Shown: positions 1-10,929 of the stretch, in pieces
Numbering within the stretch: the stretch's first letter is position 1
How the letters are laid out: every line of letters begins with the position of its first letter
Assembly: GCA_949317995.1 (NCBI GenBank)
Contig: OX439046.1
Coordinates: forward strand, 37,794,002 to 37,858,001
DNA length: 64,000 nucleotides
Origin: Acholoe squamosa
Lineage: Eukaryota > Annelida > Polychaeta > Phyllodocida > Polynoidae
Direction of reading: 5' to 3'
The notes under the pieces: model-generated
Told to the model about the DNA's origin: nothing
What the model saw: only the letters and a program-made list of their open reading frames with translations
Databases searched by the model: none
Made by a program: the position numbers and the translations under genes

Positions 1-17
1 GGGTAGGAGAATTCTTA

Positions 18-260
18 GTGAATACTGGAGCTAGCCATTCCTGTGTGTCCAAAAGATTCTTCGACTCGGTGGCCAGCAGTCATGAGAACCTCAAAACAGG
101 GGTAAATGCTTGCACGGCCGACGGAAGCAGTATGAGGACTTTTGGTAGGACGTTTATGCCTATCCGAATAGGAGGCAAAGAATTCGTTCTTTCGACAACT
201 ATAGCAGAGGTTAGCGATGATGGAATCCTCGGATTGGATTTTGCAAGCTTATACCGGGGT
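18..260 (+). pseudogene. Aspartic protease remnant (Ty3/gypsy)
   Basis: Retropepsin-like segment. The active-site loop reads V-N-T-G-A-S-H-S, whereas the copy at about 39770 has V-D-T-G-A-S-H-S, so the catalytic Asp is Asn here. The later flap/ILGLDF region is visible near 222-243 (GILGLDF). The reading frame then breaks. In the family this enzyme would mature the Gag and Pol polyproteins in the particle; this copy should be inactive. Confidence 0.8.
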
Positions 261-1801
261 TGTCTTGGACCCGAGGGATGGTATGATGAGTATTCGGAAC
301 CCGTATGGCTTTGTGGCCCAGAAGGGTGAGACGGGAGTCTTTGAACCCGATACGGTATATTTATCTAGTATCACATTGGTGGCAAATGCAGCATGGTCTG
401 TATTACCCATGACTAACCGAACCAGTTCAGTGGTTTACTTAAAGCGTGGCGACAGTGTGGGGGATATGAGTTTGGTAGAACACGTCGCCGAGGCCAAGTT
501 TAATAAACCATTAAACCCTGTTAGTAAGCATCCATTGGATGAAGAATTTCAGAAACTGATTGATAAATCAGATTTACAGAATACGGAGGACAAACAATGC
601 CTGGGGGACCTCCTGCGAAGGTATGAGAGTGCTTTCGGTAGGGAAGGAGGACCCGTAGGTAGAACCGATAAGGTGTTGCACACCATAGATGTGGGCGACG
701 AGAGACCTTTCAAGATTCCGTATCGTAGACTTCCTCTTAAGAAGAAGTTAATAAGAAATGCGAAAGCAACTGGAACTAGGGGTAATCGTGCCTAGCTCGA
801 GCCCTTGGTCCAGCCCCGTTTGTATGACTACTAAGAAGGACGGTACAATCCGCTTTTGTGTCGATTACCAAAAATTAAACAGTATGACAAAGAAGAACTC
901 GTATCCCCTTCCAAGGATAGACGAGACGTTAGATAGCTTGGGTGGGGACCAATGGTTCTATACCTTGGACTTACAATCTGGGTATTGGCAGATACCGATG
1001 AATCCCAATGACATAGAGAAAACAGCTTTCTCTAGCCATATGGGACTATTCGAGTATAATGTCTTGCCCTTCAGATTGTGTAACGCCCCGGCTACATTTG
1101 AGGCCATGATGGAATCCCTACTCAGCGACCTGCTGTGGAAGAAGTGTTTGGTCTACCTAGACGACGTTGTCGTATTCGGCAAGTCGTTTAAGGAATGCCA
1201 CGCGAACCTGCAGCTAGTACTGGATCGGATTCTATCCAACGGTCTAAAACTCAAACCCAAGAAATGTAACCTGTTCAAGAAAACAATTACATACTTGGGA
1301 AGGATCATCACCCCTAACGGAGTGAGTGTAGATCTGGAGAAGTTGGAAGCAGTTCAGAATTGGGAAAGGCCCACGAGTGCTAAGGAGGTTAGATCATTTT
1401 TAGGATTCTGCTCCTATTACCGTGATTTTATACCGAATTACTCCCGTGTAAGCTTTCCCATGCAATGCTTAGCTCACTGGACCCCGGGTAGGGCTCGGGA
1501 ACCATTCCCATGGACCAGCGAGCAGGAAGAATCTTTTAATAAAATAAAAGATTTATTTAGGAATACACTGGTATTGAAATATCCCGAAGGGCATTTCATA
1601 CTAGACACCGATGCGAGCAACGATGCTATAGGGGCAGCCCTCTCTCAGGTCCAGAATGGAGTCGAGGTCCCATTGGCATTTGCTAGCAACACGTTAAGCA
1701 AGACCCAGCGTAACTATTGTACCACTAAACGAGAACTCCTCGCAGTAGTGGTGCATACGAAGAGGTTGAAGCATTTCCTGTGGGGAACTGACTGTCTCTA
1801 A
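217..1801 (+). pseudogene. Reverse transcriptase and RNase H remnant (Ty3/gypsy pol)
   Basis: Two overlapping frames (217-795 and 758-1801) together cover the pol linker and RT. RT blocks are clear: the DGTIRFCVDY region, DLQSGYWQIP, and the polymerase motif YLDDVVVFG near 1155-1185. The RNase H start FILDTDASNDAIGAALSQ lies near 1594-1650. Compared with the minus-strand copy there is a deletion just after the start (the VLRQVSSVASV region is missing near 320), a frameshift around 760-795, and a small deletion plus stop at about 1790-1801 that removes the second RNase H Asp region. Non-functional copy. Confidence 0.9.
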
Positions 1802-3616
1802 GGTGGGTTCTTAATTTTAAGGACGCCGAAGGGATGATTGGGAGATGGTTAGCTCATCTATCCAAATTCGGATTGGAGCATAAACAGATCGAGCACCGAC
1901 CAGGTGCAAAGCATATTAATGCGGATGCCTTATCGAGGCGACCCGTCCGAAAGTGCCAGAACGCCACTTGTGAAGACTGCAGGGCCCACAATGCTGTGGT
2001 CGCAGGGTTGGTATATAACTATACCACCCCCCGTATCCCCTGGGAGGAGGCTGTATGCAGCTATCTCGATTGGTCCCCGGAGACCATCAAGAAGTTCCAA
2101 CAGTCGGATCCCACCACTGCGCGCATAATGGAATACTTGCGGATAGGTATTAAGCCGGTAATGCCGATGTTATCTCTGGAAGAAAGAGAAACGAGGTGAT
2201 TGATAGCTTAATGGACCGAGCTGGAGATCTGAGATTGTATACTGTGTAGGTGGAAAACCTCTTCCACGGGCGGTAAACTATTACAAATAGTGATTCCCAC
2301 CTCGATGAAAAGGGATATCATGTATTATTGCCATGGCCACCAAACAAGTGGTCATTTCGGAAAGAAAAGATCAATAGAACGTCTGCAAAGACGTTACTAC
2401 TGGCCCGGAATGAGAAGCGACCTACTTCGGTGGTTCGCAACTTGCCCGGATTGTTGTGAAAACAAGCCAGGACCCGGCCTAGGCAAGTTACCCTTGTCCC
2501 AGGAATTGTTTGGTGTCCGATTCGCTCGAGTAGCAATCGACATCATCAGTGGATTTAAAACGACGCCTAGAGAGAACACCTGTATGATGGTCGTAACGGA
2601 CTACTATACAAAGTATACTCGGGTGTTTCCTATTCCGAACCACAAAGCCGCTACATGCGCTGAAGTGCTTGTAAAAGGCTGGGTGCTACATTTGGGTGTC
2701 CCCCTCATGATGCACAGGGACCAAGGATGAGAGTTCGAGTCAGAGTTATGGCAGGAAATGTGCCATTACTTAGCAATATGTAAGACCCGAAAGTACTATA
2801 GCCCCTGGTTAATACCCACCAGGACGACTGGGATGAACAGTGCGAGTTTGTAGTACACGCCTACAACAACACCGTTCATTCATCTACTAATTGCACTCCA
2901 AACATTCTAGTGTTCGTTGAGGACATAATTATGCCCGCCGACTTGGTGTATGGAGTGGTTGAGATAGACCCGGAGGCGCCCTGCACTGTGTTGTTTGTGG
3001 AGTCATTATGGGACAGATTCAAGCATGCATATGAGGCCGTTCGTAAAGAACTGCTGAAAAGTGCTAAATGGCAGTGGGGTATGACACCAATGCAAAAAGG
3101 ATACGCTTTAATGTTGGGGACAAGGTACTAAGGTATTACGAGCCACTCGAACGCTTGAAGCTCATAACGCCTTGGGAGGGTCCATTCAAGATTGTGCACA
3201 TCATCTCCGAATCTACGGTGATGATGGAGGACTGCCTTACTGGTAGGAAGTGGAAGACAAATGTTGGAAAGCTTCGGCCCTGGAAGGGACGCGAAGCGGC
3301 GGAGAGGGAGTTTAGATATCAGCCGCCTAGGCCAACGTTAAGTAGGCCCAGCGTACCGGTACCCGAGAAACGCCCCAGAGGCCGGCCAAGGAAGCAGCCG
3401 GAAGCAAAGGTAGTGTCTAAAAAGAAGATGACGGCCAGGAAACGGCCTAATCGTAAGAAATGGAAGAATGTCTCGCTGAGTGAAGGCATTACATATGGGA
3501 AGGGTCTCGCCGTGGCTAGGCGCGACCCGGAGAAGGCCGTATGTAGAGCCGGGAAGAATAAAATGCTAACCCAAGGTGTTAGACGCAGTCCTCGGTTGAG
3601 GTCTGCCATTACCTAA
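1802..3616 (+). pseudogene. RNase H end and integrase remnant (Ty3/gypsy pol)
   Basis: Continuation of pol in pieces (1834-2199, 2290-2730, 2910-3131, 3068-3616). The HHCC zinc region is at about 2325-2460 (YYCHGHQTSGHFGKK ... TCPDCC). The catalytic core shows AIDIISG and VTDYYTKYTR; the second acidic site reads HRDQG followed directly by an in-frame TGA at about 2728. The C-terminal part carries the GPF-type motif (WEGPFKIV, near 3175-3195) and a basic tail with PRGRPRK, an AT-hook-like core, near 3370-3395. No chromodomain is visible. Several frameshifts separate the pieces. Confidence 0.88.
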
Positions 3617-4097
3617 CTCAGTACACAACGAGCTGCTGCATGTTGTCCGCCATAGGCGAATAACATACGTACCACAGCTGGGGGTGTTGAGCGCGTGTTC
3701 CTCGGGTAGCCGTATCCAGTGAGCAGTGGACAGATTAACCGGTACATTCGCTTTATAGCGATGTATATACCACCAGACTCCAGACGATAGCACCCGGGTA
3801 GCAACCTGTATCTCGTATACCGAGCCGAATTTTAGTTCGGATCTAGTCCGCTAGGTGAGGCCACCGGTGTGGCGGGAAAGCGCGGAACTGGTTCACTGGA
3901 TAGCCCATAGCGGGATCTCGCGAGACGAGAGGTCAGGCGCCATGTTGTTCATAACTAGGGCGAAATCGTGGCGGAAAGACGTCACTGGTTTTGCTCCAGT
4001 TATTTTACACCCTCCGGCAGCTTATAGCTGCGTTTTTTTAGTTTATTTTGTTGGACGAATCCTTCGGGAGGAGTCCAACACAACTACTGCCACTGTG
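3617..4097 (+). other. pol-ORF3 spacer of the decayed Ty3/gypsy copy
   Basis: Non-coding spacer between the integrase stop and the ATG of ORF3. It is homologous to the spacer at about 35510-36020 of the complete element (shared stretches such as GATCTCGCGAGACGAGAGG). It presumably carries whatever splice or promoter signals express ORF3, but I could not identify them. Confidence 0.6.
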
Positions 4098-5671
4098 ATG
4101 GCACAGGGGATGATTGACGCTGCGCGTCAGGCGGCCAACGTTGAGTTGTATGAAGGCGAGGACCTGACGGTCTCGTCTCGGGTAGAGGAGGCCATGGAAT
4201 CCTCTAACGCTGGTCTCGGACGAGAACCAGAAATGGAAGAGGCCGCCCAGACTCTCTCTGCCATGTTGACCGAGGTCGCAGACAGGCAGCGGATGCCTCC
4301 TCCTCCGAATCCGGGCCAGGACCCACGGTACCCGGTCCAGCGAACCCGCCCTGCCCATCCGGGATAGATGTCATGGACATTCCTCTGTATCCTCCGGGAT
4401 TCAGAACCCGCACCCAGCGCCTCGCCCATGTGGATGAGGAAGAGGGTGTGGTATACACCAGCTGGGGGACGTACATCCCCATGCATCCCTCCATGTTTAG
4501 ATGCGGTCCCTTAGCGGAAGTGCCCGGCCAACCCGAGAATATCCCAGACAATTTCAAAACTCTGGTGATAGACTCATGTACGGACGAGTTGGCCGAGAAC
4601 ATGCCAGTGTCGTGGCTCCGCAACTATAGACGGTTGGCAAGAGCTATGGCGCTGGATGAGAACTTCGCTCGTGCTGTGCTTCTGTCCAAAGGGATAACCC
4701 GGAAGGCAAGCCAGCTTAGGGAGGCCGAGTCAGACATGGACACAGACTCCACCGTCACACAGTCGTCGGTGGAATCCGGACGGACCAAGAAATTGAGCCA
4801 TAAGCCCACGCCGAAGGGACCACTTACCGAATCTGATCTCGAAGAAGAGGACCTTCGGATAGCGATCGAAAGGTCCAAGTCCGAGAAGGAGCCAGGCGCC
4901 AGTATACCTGAGGCAGCTGGTAGTATCTCAGACGAGGACATATCTCGCCAGCAGGCTGCTGTTGAAGCCAAGCGTCGTGAGCTTGACGAACAGCAGAAGG
5001 AGTTAGTCGCTACCCGTCGGGCCCACCGCAAGCAGCAGGCTCAACTCCAGGCGAGTGCCGCCTCCGGCACTGACTCACCAGTCAGTAGCAGGAGGAGCAC
5101 TCGGGCTAAGGACAAGGATCCCCGCAAGTCGGATTCCAGTCCCGAAGCCCTGCCACAGCCACCCAAGGCGACCTGTAGGAAAAAGAAGAATGGAGCAAAA
5201 ACGTCTCCGGCGGAGCCCGAACCCTCTACTACCAAGAAGGGGGGAAAGGGCGACACGAAGTCTGCAGCCTCCACAGCGACTACAGTCACAGTAGCCACCC
5301 CGGTTACTGCAGCGCCCACTGCTACCACCAGCGGGACGGCTGCCACCACCTCGGTTGTGGCTTCGACTGGTACTACTACCACCAGCCGAGCCCAGCCTAG
5401 AGGAGCGGGCATCTACACGAGCAGCGACTCGGGAAGCGAAAGCGACCCGGAGCTGCCCGCGTCAGCCAAATCTGATTTGGAGTCCATGACGACTTGGGAA
5501 GAAATGACCATGGACGTCCCCAAGGACGAAAATCAGAAGTGGATGTGGAAGAATGCAGCCGAGGGATTTAAAGACCCTGTCCCCCGCTGCTTCTCGGATT
5601 GTGCATACGACACAATCCATTTCATGTGTCCGGGCGCCGTCAATAAGGATGGTGATTTTTTTGAGGTTTGA
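4098..5671 (+). pseudogene. ORF3 N-terminal half, truncated and frameshifted
   Basis: Homologue of the 1163-codon ORF at 32017-35508. It starts M-A-Q-G-M-I-D at 4098, runs in one frame to 4367, and continues in another frame from about 4345 to 5671, so one frameshift lies near 4300-4350. Ser/Thr/Pro-rich acidic protein with a charged helical stretch (KRRELDEQQKELVATRRAHR) around 4970-5035. The last shared residues are VNKDGD; the following FFEV comes from flanking DNA. The part that would hold the two zinc fingers is missing. Presence here shows that ORF3 is a family trait and not a chance ORF in the other copy. Confidence 0.85.
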
Positions 5672-6232
5672 AAATGTTTTATTGTCAAGTCACTATTCAT
5701 ACAGAAAGTGGTAAAATTAGACAATAATGTGAATCCTCGTTCAGTTATTACATTAAGTGGTTGTTTGCACATAGATCAATGAATAAAGATGGGAATTTAT
5801 ACAATGAAGAATGAGAACAATAATATAAACAGAAAAAATAAAATCTATATAACAAACAGTATATACTATGTACACAAATAGCAACCTCTATAATCTTACA
5901 ATAATATTTCAAAAAGAAGGGCAGCAGGCATGGTACACCAGTTTGTTACTATCAACAAGTTTTATACTAGCATGTATTACACTATACCAATAGGATATAT
6001 ATGGACAGATCAGTAGGTACAAAACATATCTTAAACAGATGATCAGCAGATATACAGTATGAGAGTATAGTCACTGTGAGCTCATGGATGAAATTCATGC
6101 AGTGTAGTCTTTCAACAGCTCCACATGAATAAATTCTAGTAGAGGGTGTAGTCAGCAAACAACAGCTCCCTCTACTCAATCAGGATAAGGTGTAGTCTTT
6201 CAACAGCTCCCTAACCTGTATCTTTTTTCATA
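5672..6232. other. AT-rich sequence without recognised features
   Basis: Flank between the truncated gypsy copy and the LINE fragment. A short duplicated phrase (GTAGTCTTTCAACAGCTCC) occurs twice near 6100 and 6192. I see no gene. Confidence 0.5.
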
Positions 6233-6943
6233 TTACTCATCCAGCTCATTCAGCTCATCACCCATTAACATCATCTTGGACAAGTCTTGTATCTGCCTAA
6301 TTCTTGCTTTAAATTTAAGTTTACTTTCACTGTGTTGGACATCAGCTCGGAGATTGTTCCATAACTCAACTCCTCTATATAGCGGCGAGTTGTTGAATCC
6401 CATGTTACGTGCTCTGGGAATGACTATCTTGATCTTTGATTCGGACCTCATACCTGGCCTTCTGATTTCCTCATCGACCCAATCTGGATTTCTTGATAAT
6501 TTGTACATGAAGCTAAGCAATAATTCTTGTCGTCTTCTCATCAGGAGTGGGATATTAGCCCGTTCATGGAGCTCTTCTTCATTAAGATCCAAACCTCTGA
6601 AACAAATTTTCAGGCCTCTCTTCTGCATTCTGTCTAACTTTTTTAGCAGGCCTTCATTAGCCCCCTCGTAGGCAAAACAAGCATAATCAAAAACAGACAT
6701 TATGGTGGTTTTATAGACTGTTACAGCAACTTTTTCAGATAACATGTTTCTGAATTTACTGAATCTAAAAAGACGGTGGTTAATTTTACTATTTAAATCC
6801 TTTAGCGCAGGTTCAAAACTCAATAGACTGTCTAACTTTAGTCCTAAGTAGCAGTAGTTATTCAGAGTTTCAAGTTCTTTGTTATACAAATATAGTTTTT
6901 GGCCCCTGGACTTTGGTAACTTTTTGCATGAACCATACCACAC
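6233..6943 (-). pseudogene. Non-LTR retrotransposon (LINE) 3' fragment, C-terminal RT region
   Basis: Open frame of 236 codons on the minus strand. It shows the post-polymerase region typical of CR1/Jockey/RTE-type LINE ORF2: the NNYCYLGLKLD block, VYKTTIMSVFDYACFAYEG, LDRMQKRGLKICF, and the terminal YRGVELWNNL motif. The YxDD core and endonuclease are absent, so it is a 5'-truncated copy, as expected from incomplete target-primed reverse transcription. No intact poly-A junction is obvious. The clade cannot be fixed by eye. Confidence 0.85.
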
Positions 6944-7608
6944 AACTGGGAAATTTCAAAATTGAGCTGATTTCTAATTTTCAAATGAAAAATTATGACT
7001 CAGACTGATAACGTACCTCAGTGAACTTGATTGATGTATAGTTATTACGGTTATTGCATATCATGTGGTGATAATATACTGTAATCTGACTTAGATACGA
7101 TTATTTTGAAGAAAAGGACAAGATATAGCTGAAGGTGAAGGTTCGTGAGCATATCAACATTCCAGCTCTTTCCATTGTCAGGAATGGATCTGAGACACCT
7201 TATGGAGGCTGGGCCAGTGCCTAGTATGGTTACCATGCAATGTCCACACTGTTTTGTCCCACCTATTTTGTATCACATGTGTTCTGTTGCTATCAGGACT
7301 TCTCTTAGCTTCCATGTTGAAGGATCAATATTCACGAACAGCGCGAATCAGGACTTTTGGGGATATAGACCACCTTTTCATGTTCTGGGAAATTTAGATG
7401 GTCTTTGTATTGTTTCAATTACATGTATATCCCAGTTTATGCATGGCATGTTGAACAAGTTAACTGAAGTCAGAAGACCGGAATAAGAAATGCAGCACAA
7501 ATCTATGAGGCGGATTTCTTCCTACCCTCCTCTATTTTTAAGGAGATTATTCTGGGTAGATATTATGTGATGAAGTTATATCCATAGCCCAGAAGAATCT
7601 CCTTCATA
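6944..7608. other. Intergenic sequence, nothing recognised
   Basis: No supported gene, RNA or repeat. A 113-codon frame at 7145-7486 has no recognisable motif and no splice context. Confidence 0.4.
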
Positions 7609-7818
7609 GGCCACACCAAAAAAATAAGTTGGTCTACGGATTTCCCTCTCCATAGTTTCGGAAATACAAATTCTTTTTTCTTTGAAAAAAATCTTGTCTA
7701 CGGAATTCACTCGCTTCACTTTCTACAAGTTTTCTCTTTGTGATGTTTTTTACTTGCTCGCTCACACCATTTTATCAAAACCCAAATCCGTAGACCAACT
7801 TATTTTTTTGGTGTGGCC
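7609..7818. mobile_element. MITE, 210 bp, perfect 35-bp terminal inverted repeats
   Basis: Left end 7609-7643 and right end 7784-7818 are exact reverse complements over 35 bp, starting GGCCACACCAAAAAAATAAG. The interior is AT-rich and non-coding. The flanks (CATA / TTAG) show no clear target duplication. Perfect inverted ends imply recent insertion or conversion. Superfamily not assignable. Confidence 0.85.
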
Positions 7819-8339
7819 TTAGGAACAGTGGTGTGTGTTCTCTTTCAGCACATAGTGTTTGAGAGGTGTTTGCCCAAGTTAAACAATGTACATACCTGGC
7901 ATAACTGGCTGTTCCTTCAGTTTCTTCTACCCCCTGTCAATATGGCCACTGCAGGCAGCAGGGAGCTTGGAAATCTGGGGGAGGGAATCCACATGGCAGA
8001 ATAGTCTCCATTCATGCAAATGAGAGTCTACATTCTCCTAGCAGGTTTCTCCAAGCTGAGTCTCCATTGCTATACATTAGAATGCAGTTTTATGGCATTA
8101 GTGAACTGTTAGTGTAAGGGACATGGGTAGGTGCCTAAAGGCTAGGAATTCCTTCATGGGGACCTCTTCTTTGTTTGCAAAGTGCTCCTAGAATCTCATA
8201 GATAGCTCCCAGGAGCTCCTTGATGAACCTCCAGATGGCAAGGAGAGGTGCCAAAATGGTGGGAATATCTTCTTACAGGGACAGGGGGCTTTTTCTGTGT
8301 ATCCAAAGTGCTCTCAGAATATAGATAGTTCCCAGATAA
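7819..8339. other. Intergenic sequence, nothing recognised
   Basis: Contains loosely repeated phrases (AGCTCCTTGATGAACC, CAGATGGCAAGGAGAGGTGCC) but no gene or identifiable element. Confidence 0.4.
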
Positions 8340-8515
8340 CTAGGAGAGGTGCCAAATGACATAGAAATTCTTCAACATGTCCGAGTCAGTTCTGGCCGAC
8401 ATGGGTTTGGCTAAATACACCAAAGCTGCTAGGCTTTGCCAGTCACCTGCCTGACGGATGTCTTCCAACGACATGCCTATCTGATACATAAATGCAGCTC
8501 CTCCGCCGTCCAGCA
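8340..8515 (-). pseudogene. Tyrosine recombinase C-terminal fragment
   Basis: Reads GGAAFMYQIGMSLEDIRQAG, then DWQSLAALVYLA. This is the last part of the YR fold: the region after the second catalytic Arg, the conserved G-D-W, and the nucleophile Tyr in LVYLA. It is fused directly after RT sequence, so everything between was deleted. Confidence 0.72.
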
Positions 8516-9127
8516 AAGAACTGCAACTCACTATGTAATTTATGCACTTTAACATCAGGAAGCTTGAGAGACATTTGCTGTGTATCAATCACGATACCTA
8601 GATAAGTCTGGATCCTTGATGGAGATTTGACTTTATCATAGGCAATATAGATTCCTTAGGCACTTATGAAGGGCTAACTGCGCTTCTACACACTTATCAT
8701 AATTGGTAGCAGCCACCAGAATATCGTCCAAATAACTGACACACTTATAGCCTAAGTCAGACATAAATCTGCAAACACAATCTGTCAGTCTTGTAAAGAT
8801 GTATGGGGCTGCTCTGCTGCCAAAACTCATGAAGTTGTCAATCATAAAGAATTCACCGTTCTCATCCTGCCAGCATAAGCCTTGCTTATATCTGTCATTT
8901 TCACGTAAAAGGACAGACCTATATGCTGATGAGATATCAGTCACTGCTGTGTATGAATTCTTGTGTAACAGCTTGCATACATCGTTCATAGATTGGTATG
9001 AAAAGTGTTAATTGATAACCGGGCGACTAGCGTCTGTTATAGATCTAAATCCACCCGACGATTTAGGAACCCTGCCTAATGCGTGAACACATCTAGGTTT
9101 ATCCACTACCACAGATAGTTTATTATT
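8510..9127 (-). pseudogene. RT domain of Ngaro/DIRS-type element
   Basis: RT blocks in order: GRVPKSSGGFRSITDASRP, then an in-frame TAA, then VTDISSAYRSVLL, FGSRAAPYIFTRL, and the catalytic motif SYLDDILVA near 8710-8735. After a break come TYLGIVIDTQQMSLKLP and FFAGR, the block that follows the palm in DIRS-like RTs. The RAAPYIF and YLDD context is typical of the YR retroelement class rather than gypsy or LINE. Interrupted by at least one stop and one frameshift, so non-functional. Confidence 0.8.
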
Positions 9128-9133
9128 AAAAAG

Positions 9134-9570
9134 AAAAAAAAACAATAATAAGATCCACACAACATAAGGGTTTGTAGCCATGTTGCTCTCCCTGTTCTGG
9201 AGCGGTGAATGACCTGTTTACACCTAGGTCTGACTGAACAGGGCATATATGTGGTGCCCTCTGTCATCAATACTTGAATCAATGATTATGGATTCTACAC
9301 ATTGAAATATGAGGTAAGCAGACAAGACCATGTATAACTTTGGACATGGGCATTGTCACAAAAGTATGACAGCCCTTTTATTAATAAACAGAAAAAAAAA
9401 CAATAATAAGATCCACACAACATAAGGGTTTGTAGCCATGTTGCTCTCCCTGTGCTGGAGCGGTGAATGACCTGTTTACACGGAAACACGTAGGTCTGAC
9501 TGAACAGCGCATATATGTGGCGCCCTCTGTCATCAATACTTGAATCAATGATTATGGATTCTACACATAT
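9134..9570 (-). repeat. Tandem pair of YR-element terminal repeats
   Basis: Two copies of about 155 bp (9134-9290 and 9390-9570). Both begin with an A-rich run followed by CAATAATAAGATCCACACAA and end with a GAATCA...TGATTC type hairpin and GGATTCTACAC. They differ by a few substitutions and a roughly 10-base insertion (CACGGAAACA near 9480). The spacer 9291-9389 also ends in the A-rich run. They look like the duplicated terminal repeat of the adjacent Ngaro-like element. Confidence 0.75.
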
Positions 9571-9929
9571 CTATACCTATAACACTTTGTCATTAAATAA
9601 CAGCAGATATTGTTTGATTTACAGCGGCGGTTAAACTTCAAATATTGCCATTCAAATGCATAAAAGTCAATTTTGGCAATAGGCTGACCTATAGTCAGGG
9701 ATGTACGTTTTCAGAAATTTACCTGATTTCAGAATTTTCGAAGTCCGACATGTCTATAGATTTCCCAAATTTCCTTCATTTGATCCAAATTTTGTACTAT
9801 TTTACAACAAATTCAGAACTAATATGTACGTGTATCTTCAGAATTTCTCATACCCCCGAGTTATGTATACACGATCGGTACATACACCTCGTCACCCAGC
9901 AGCGGACAGCTACAGCGCACACGGCGAAA

Positions 9930-9990
9930 GGACTCGACCCGCGTACCTCTAACGGCTGAGCGCAATACGCTAACCACTAGACCACCGCGT
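9930..9990 (-). repeat. tRNA-like head of a SINE
   Basis: On the minus strand a box A match (TGGTCTAGTGGTTAG, about 9971-9985) lies upstream of a box B match (GGGTCGAGTCC, 9930-9940), spaced as in a tRNA promoter. Paired acceptor and anticodon arms are not clean, so this is a tRNA-derived repeat and not a tRNA gene. Confidence 0.65.
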
Positions 9991-10124
9991 CTCCTCCTTC
10001 AGCAGCTGTCTCAGCTTGGCTATGTTTGAATGCGTCCCGTGGTTATGGTAGCGGACAGCCTGCAGTCGTCGCCTCCCCGGGCTTTGTATCATATCCAGAC
10101 GTGGTTCTAACCAAGCATTTCTCG

Positions 10125-10190
10125 TCAGTCCCTGTGGTGCACTGCATAGGGAGTTGGACTAGTGATCTTAGACTGCAGGTTCGTGCCCTG
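10125..10190 (+). repeat. tRNA-like sequence, possible SINE head
   Basis: A box B-like GGTTCGTGCCC near 10179 follows a weak box A in GTTGGACTAG. Downstream (10240-10320) the phrase TTATCCATGGATAACC occurs twice in variant form between CGTGCAG/GCATGCAG motifs. tRNA origin is plausible but not secure. Confidence 0.4.
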
Positions 10191-10929
10191 CCCTGGCCTT
10201 GAAAATTCCGTGGGTTTTAACATGTAACATATGACATGTAAGGACATGAGAGGCGTGCAGGTTATCCATGGATAACCACACGGCATGCAGATTATTCATG
10301 GATAACCGCACGCCTTGGAAAAGTGATGTTACAGCCTTCAGGGTGTGCAATATCGACAGGTATGTGCATGGGAATATCCAGGAAAAGCACTGAGAATCCC
10401 AGAAATCGTGGAATAAGCCTATAAATACACTGGTACTGCACTACAGGGTATCATTAGGACATGTTCTTTTTTCAATTGTCACCATCTTACCATGCAGAAG
10501 CACATAGAAAATAGCCTTTGTTATGCATTGTTTACCTAAGGTTGGTCGCTACTTGTTGAAAGTGAACCCATTGCGCAGGTACCTGCGCATGTAGGTTATA
10601 TTCATCTGAATATCACCATTTTTGGTAGGTAGACACTGTTTCAATAGATAAATGCTGTATTGAAGACATTGTTGGTTAAACTTGTAGTTTTATTCAGTAG
10701 AGGTGAACTGTAGTAAGGAGTGGTGTGCTGTGTGCCTTGCCTGATCTCAGAGTGAAGCAGGTGGAGGGCACTAGCAATATGCTTACTCACTGTGAGGGCT
10801 TTCTAGGTCAAGTTGACACACTTACATACATACAGGGCTAGGCACTGCTTTGGGCCTAGGGCCTTAGTTTACACTGGGCTCACCAGAGGGCATCATATTA
10901 TAACATTGTAACAGACACATAGGGTAAAA

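Larger units (their letters stand above)
1..5655 (+). mobile_element. Decayed Ty3/gypsy LTR element, 5' and 3' truncated copy
   Basis: Plus-strand remnant of the same family as the full element at 30888-43493. Reading order is protease, RT, RNase H, integrase, then the family-specific third ORF. The left part is cut by the window edge. The right end stops abruptly inside ORF3 near 5655, where homology to the other copy ends and AT-rich unrelated sequence starts; there is no LTR here. The coding region is broken by many small indels, stops and several deletions relative to the other copy. It lies inverted with respect to the complete element. Confidence 0.9.
8340..9570 (-). mobile_element. Deleted Ngaro/DIRS-type tyrosine-recombinase retroelement
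   Basis: On the minus strand the order is: two tandem copies of a terminal repeat (9390-9570 and 9134-9290), RT, then the C-terminal end of a tyrosine recombinase. RNase H and most of the recombinase are missing, because RT sequence joins recombinase sequence at about 8510. RT-then-YR order is that of DIRS/Ngaro/PAT elements. The second such element in the window (14951-28230) shares the terminal motif of a hairpin around GATTCA next to a GTGGTGCCC-type block. Confidence 0.78.

Noticed and set aside
9134..9570. CRISPR-like or regulatory direct repeats
   Set aside because: Two long repeats with terminal hairpins beside RT and YR coding; they are retroelement termini in a eukaryotic genome.
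9645..9959. 104-codon plus-strand ORF
   Set aside because: Overlaps a tRNA-like SINE head and lacks motif or splice context.
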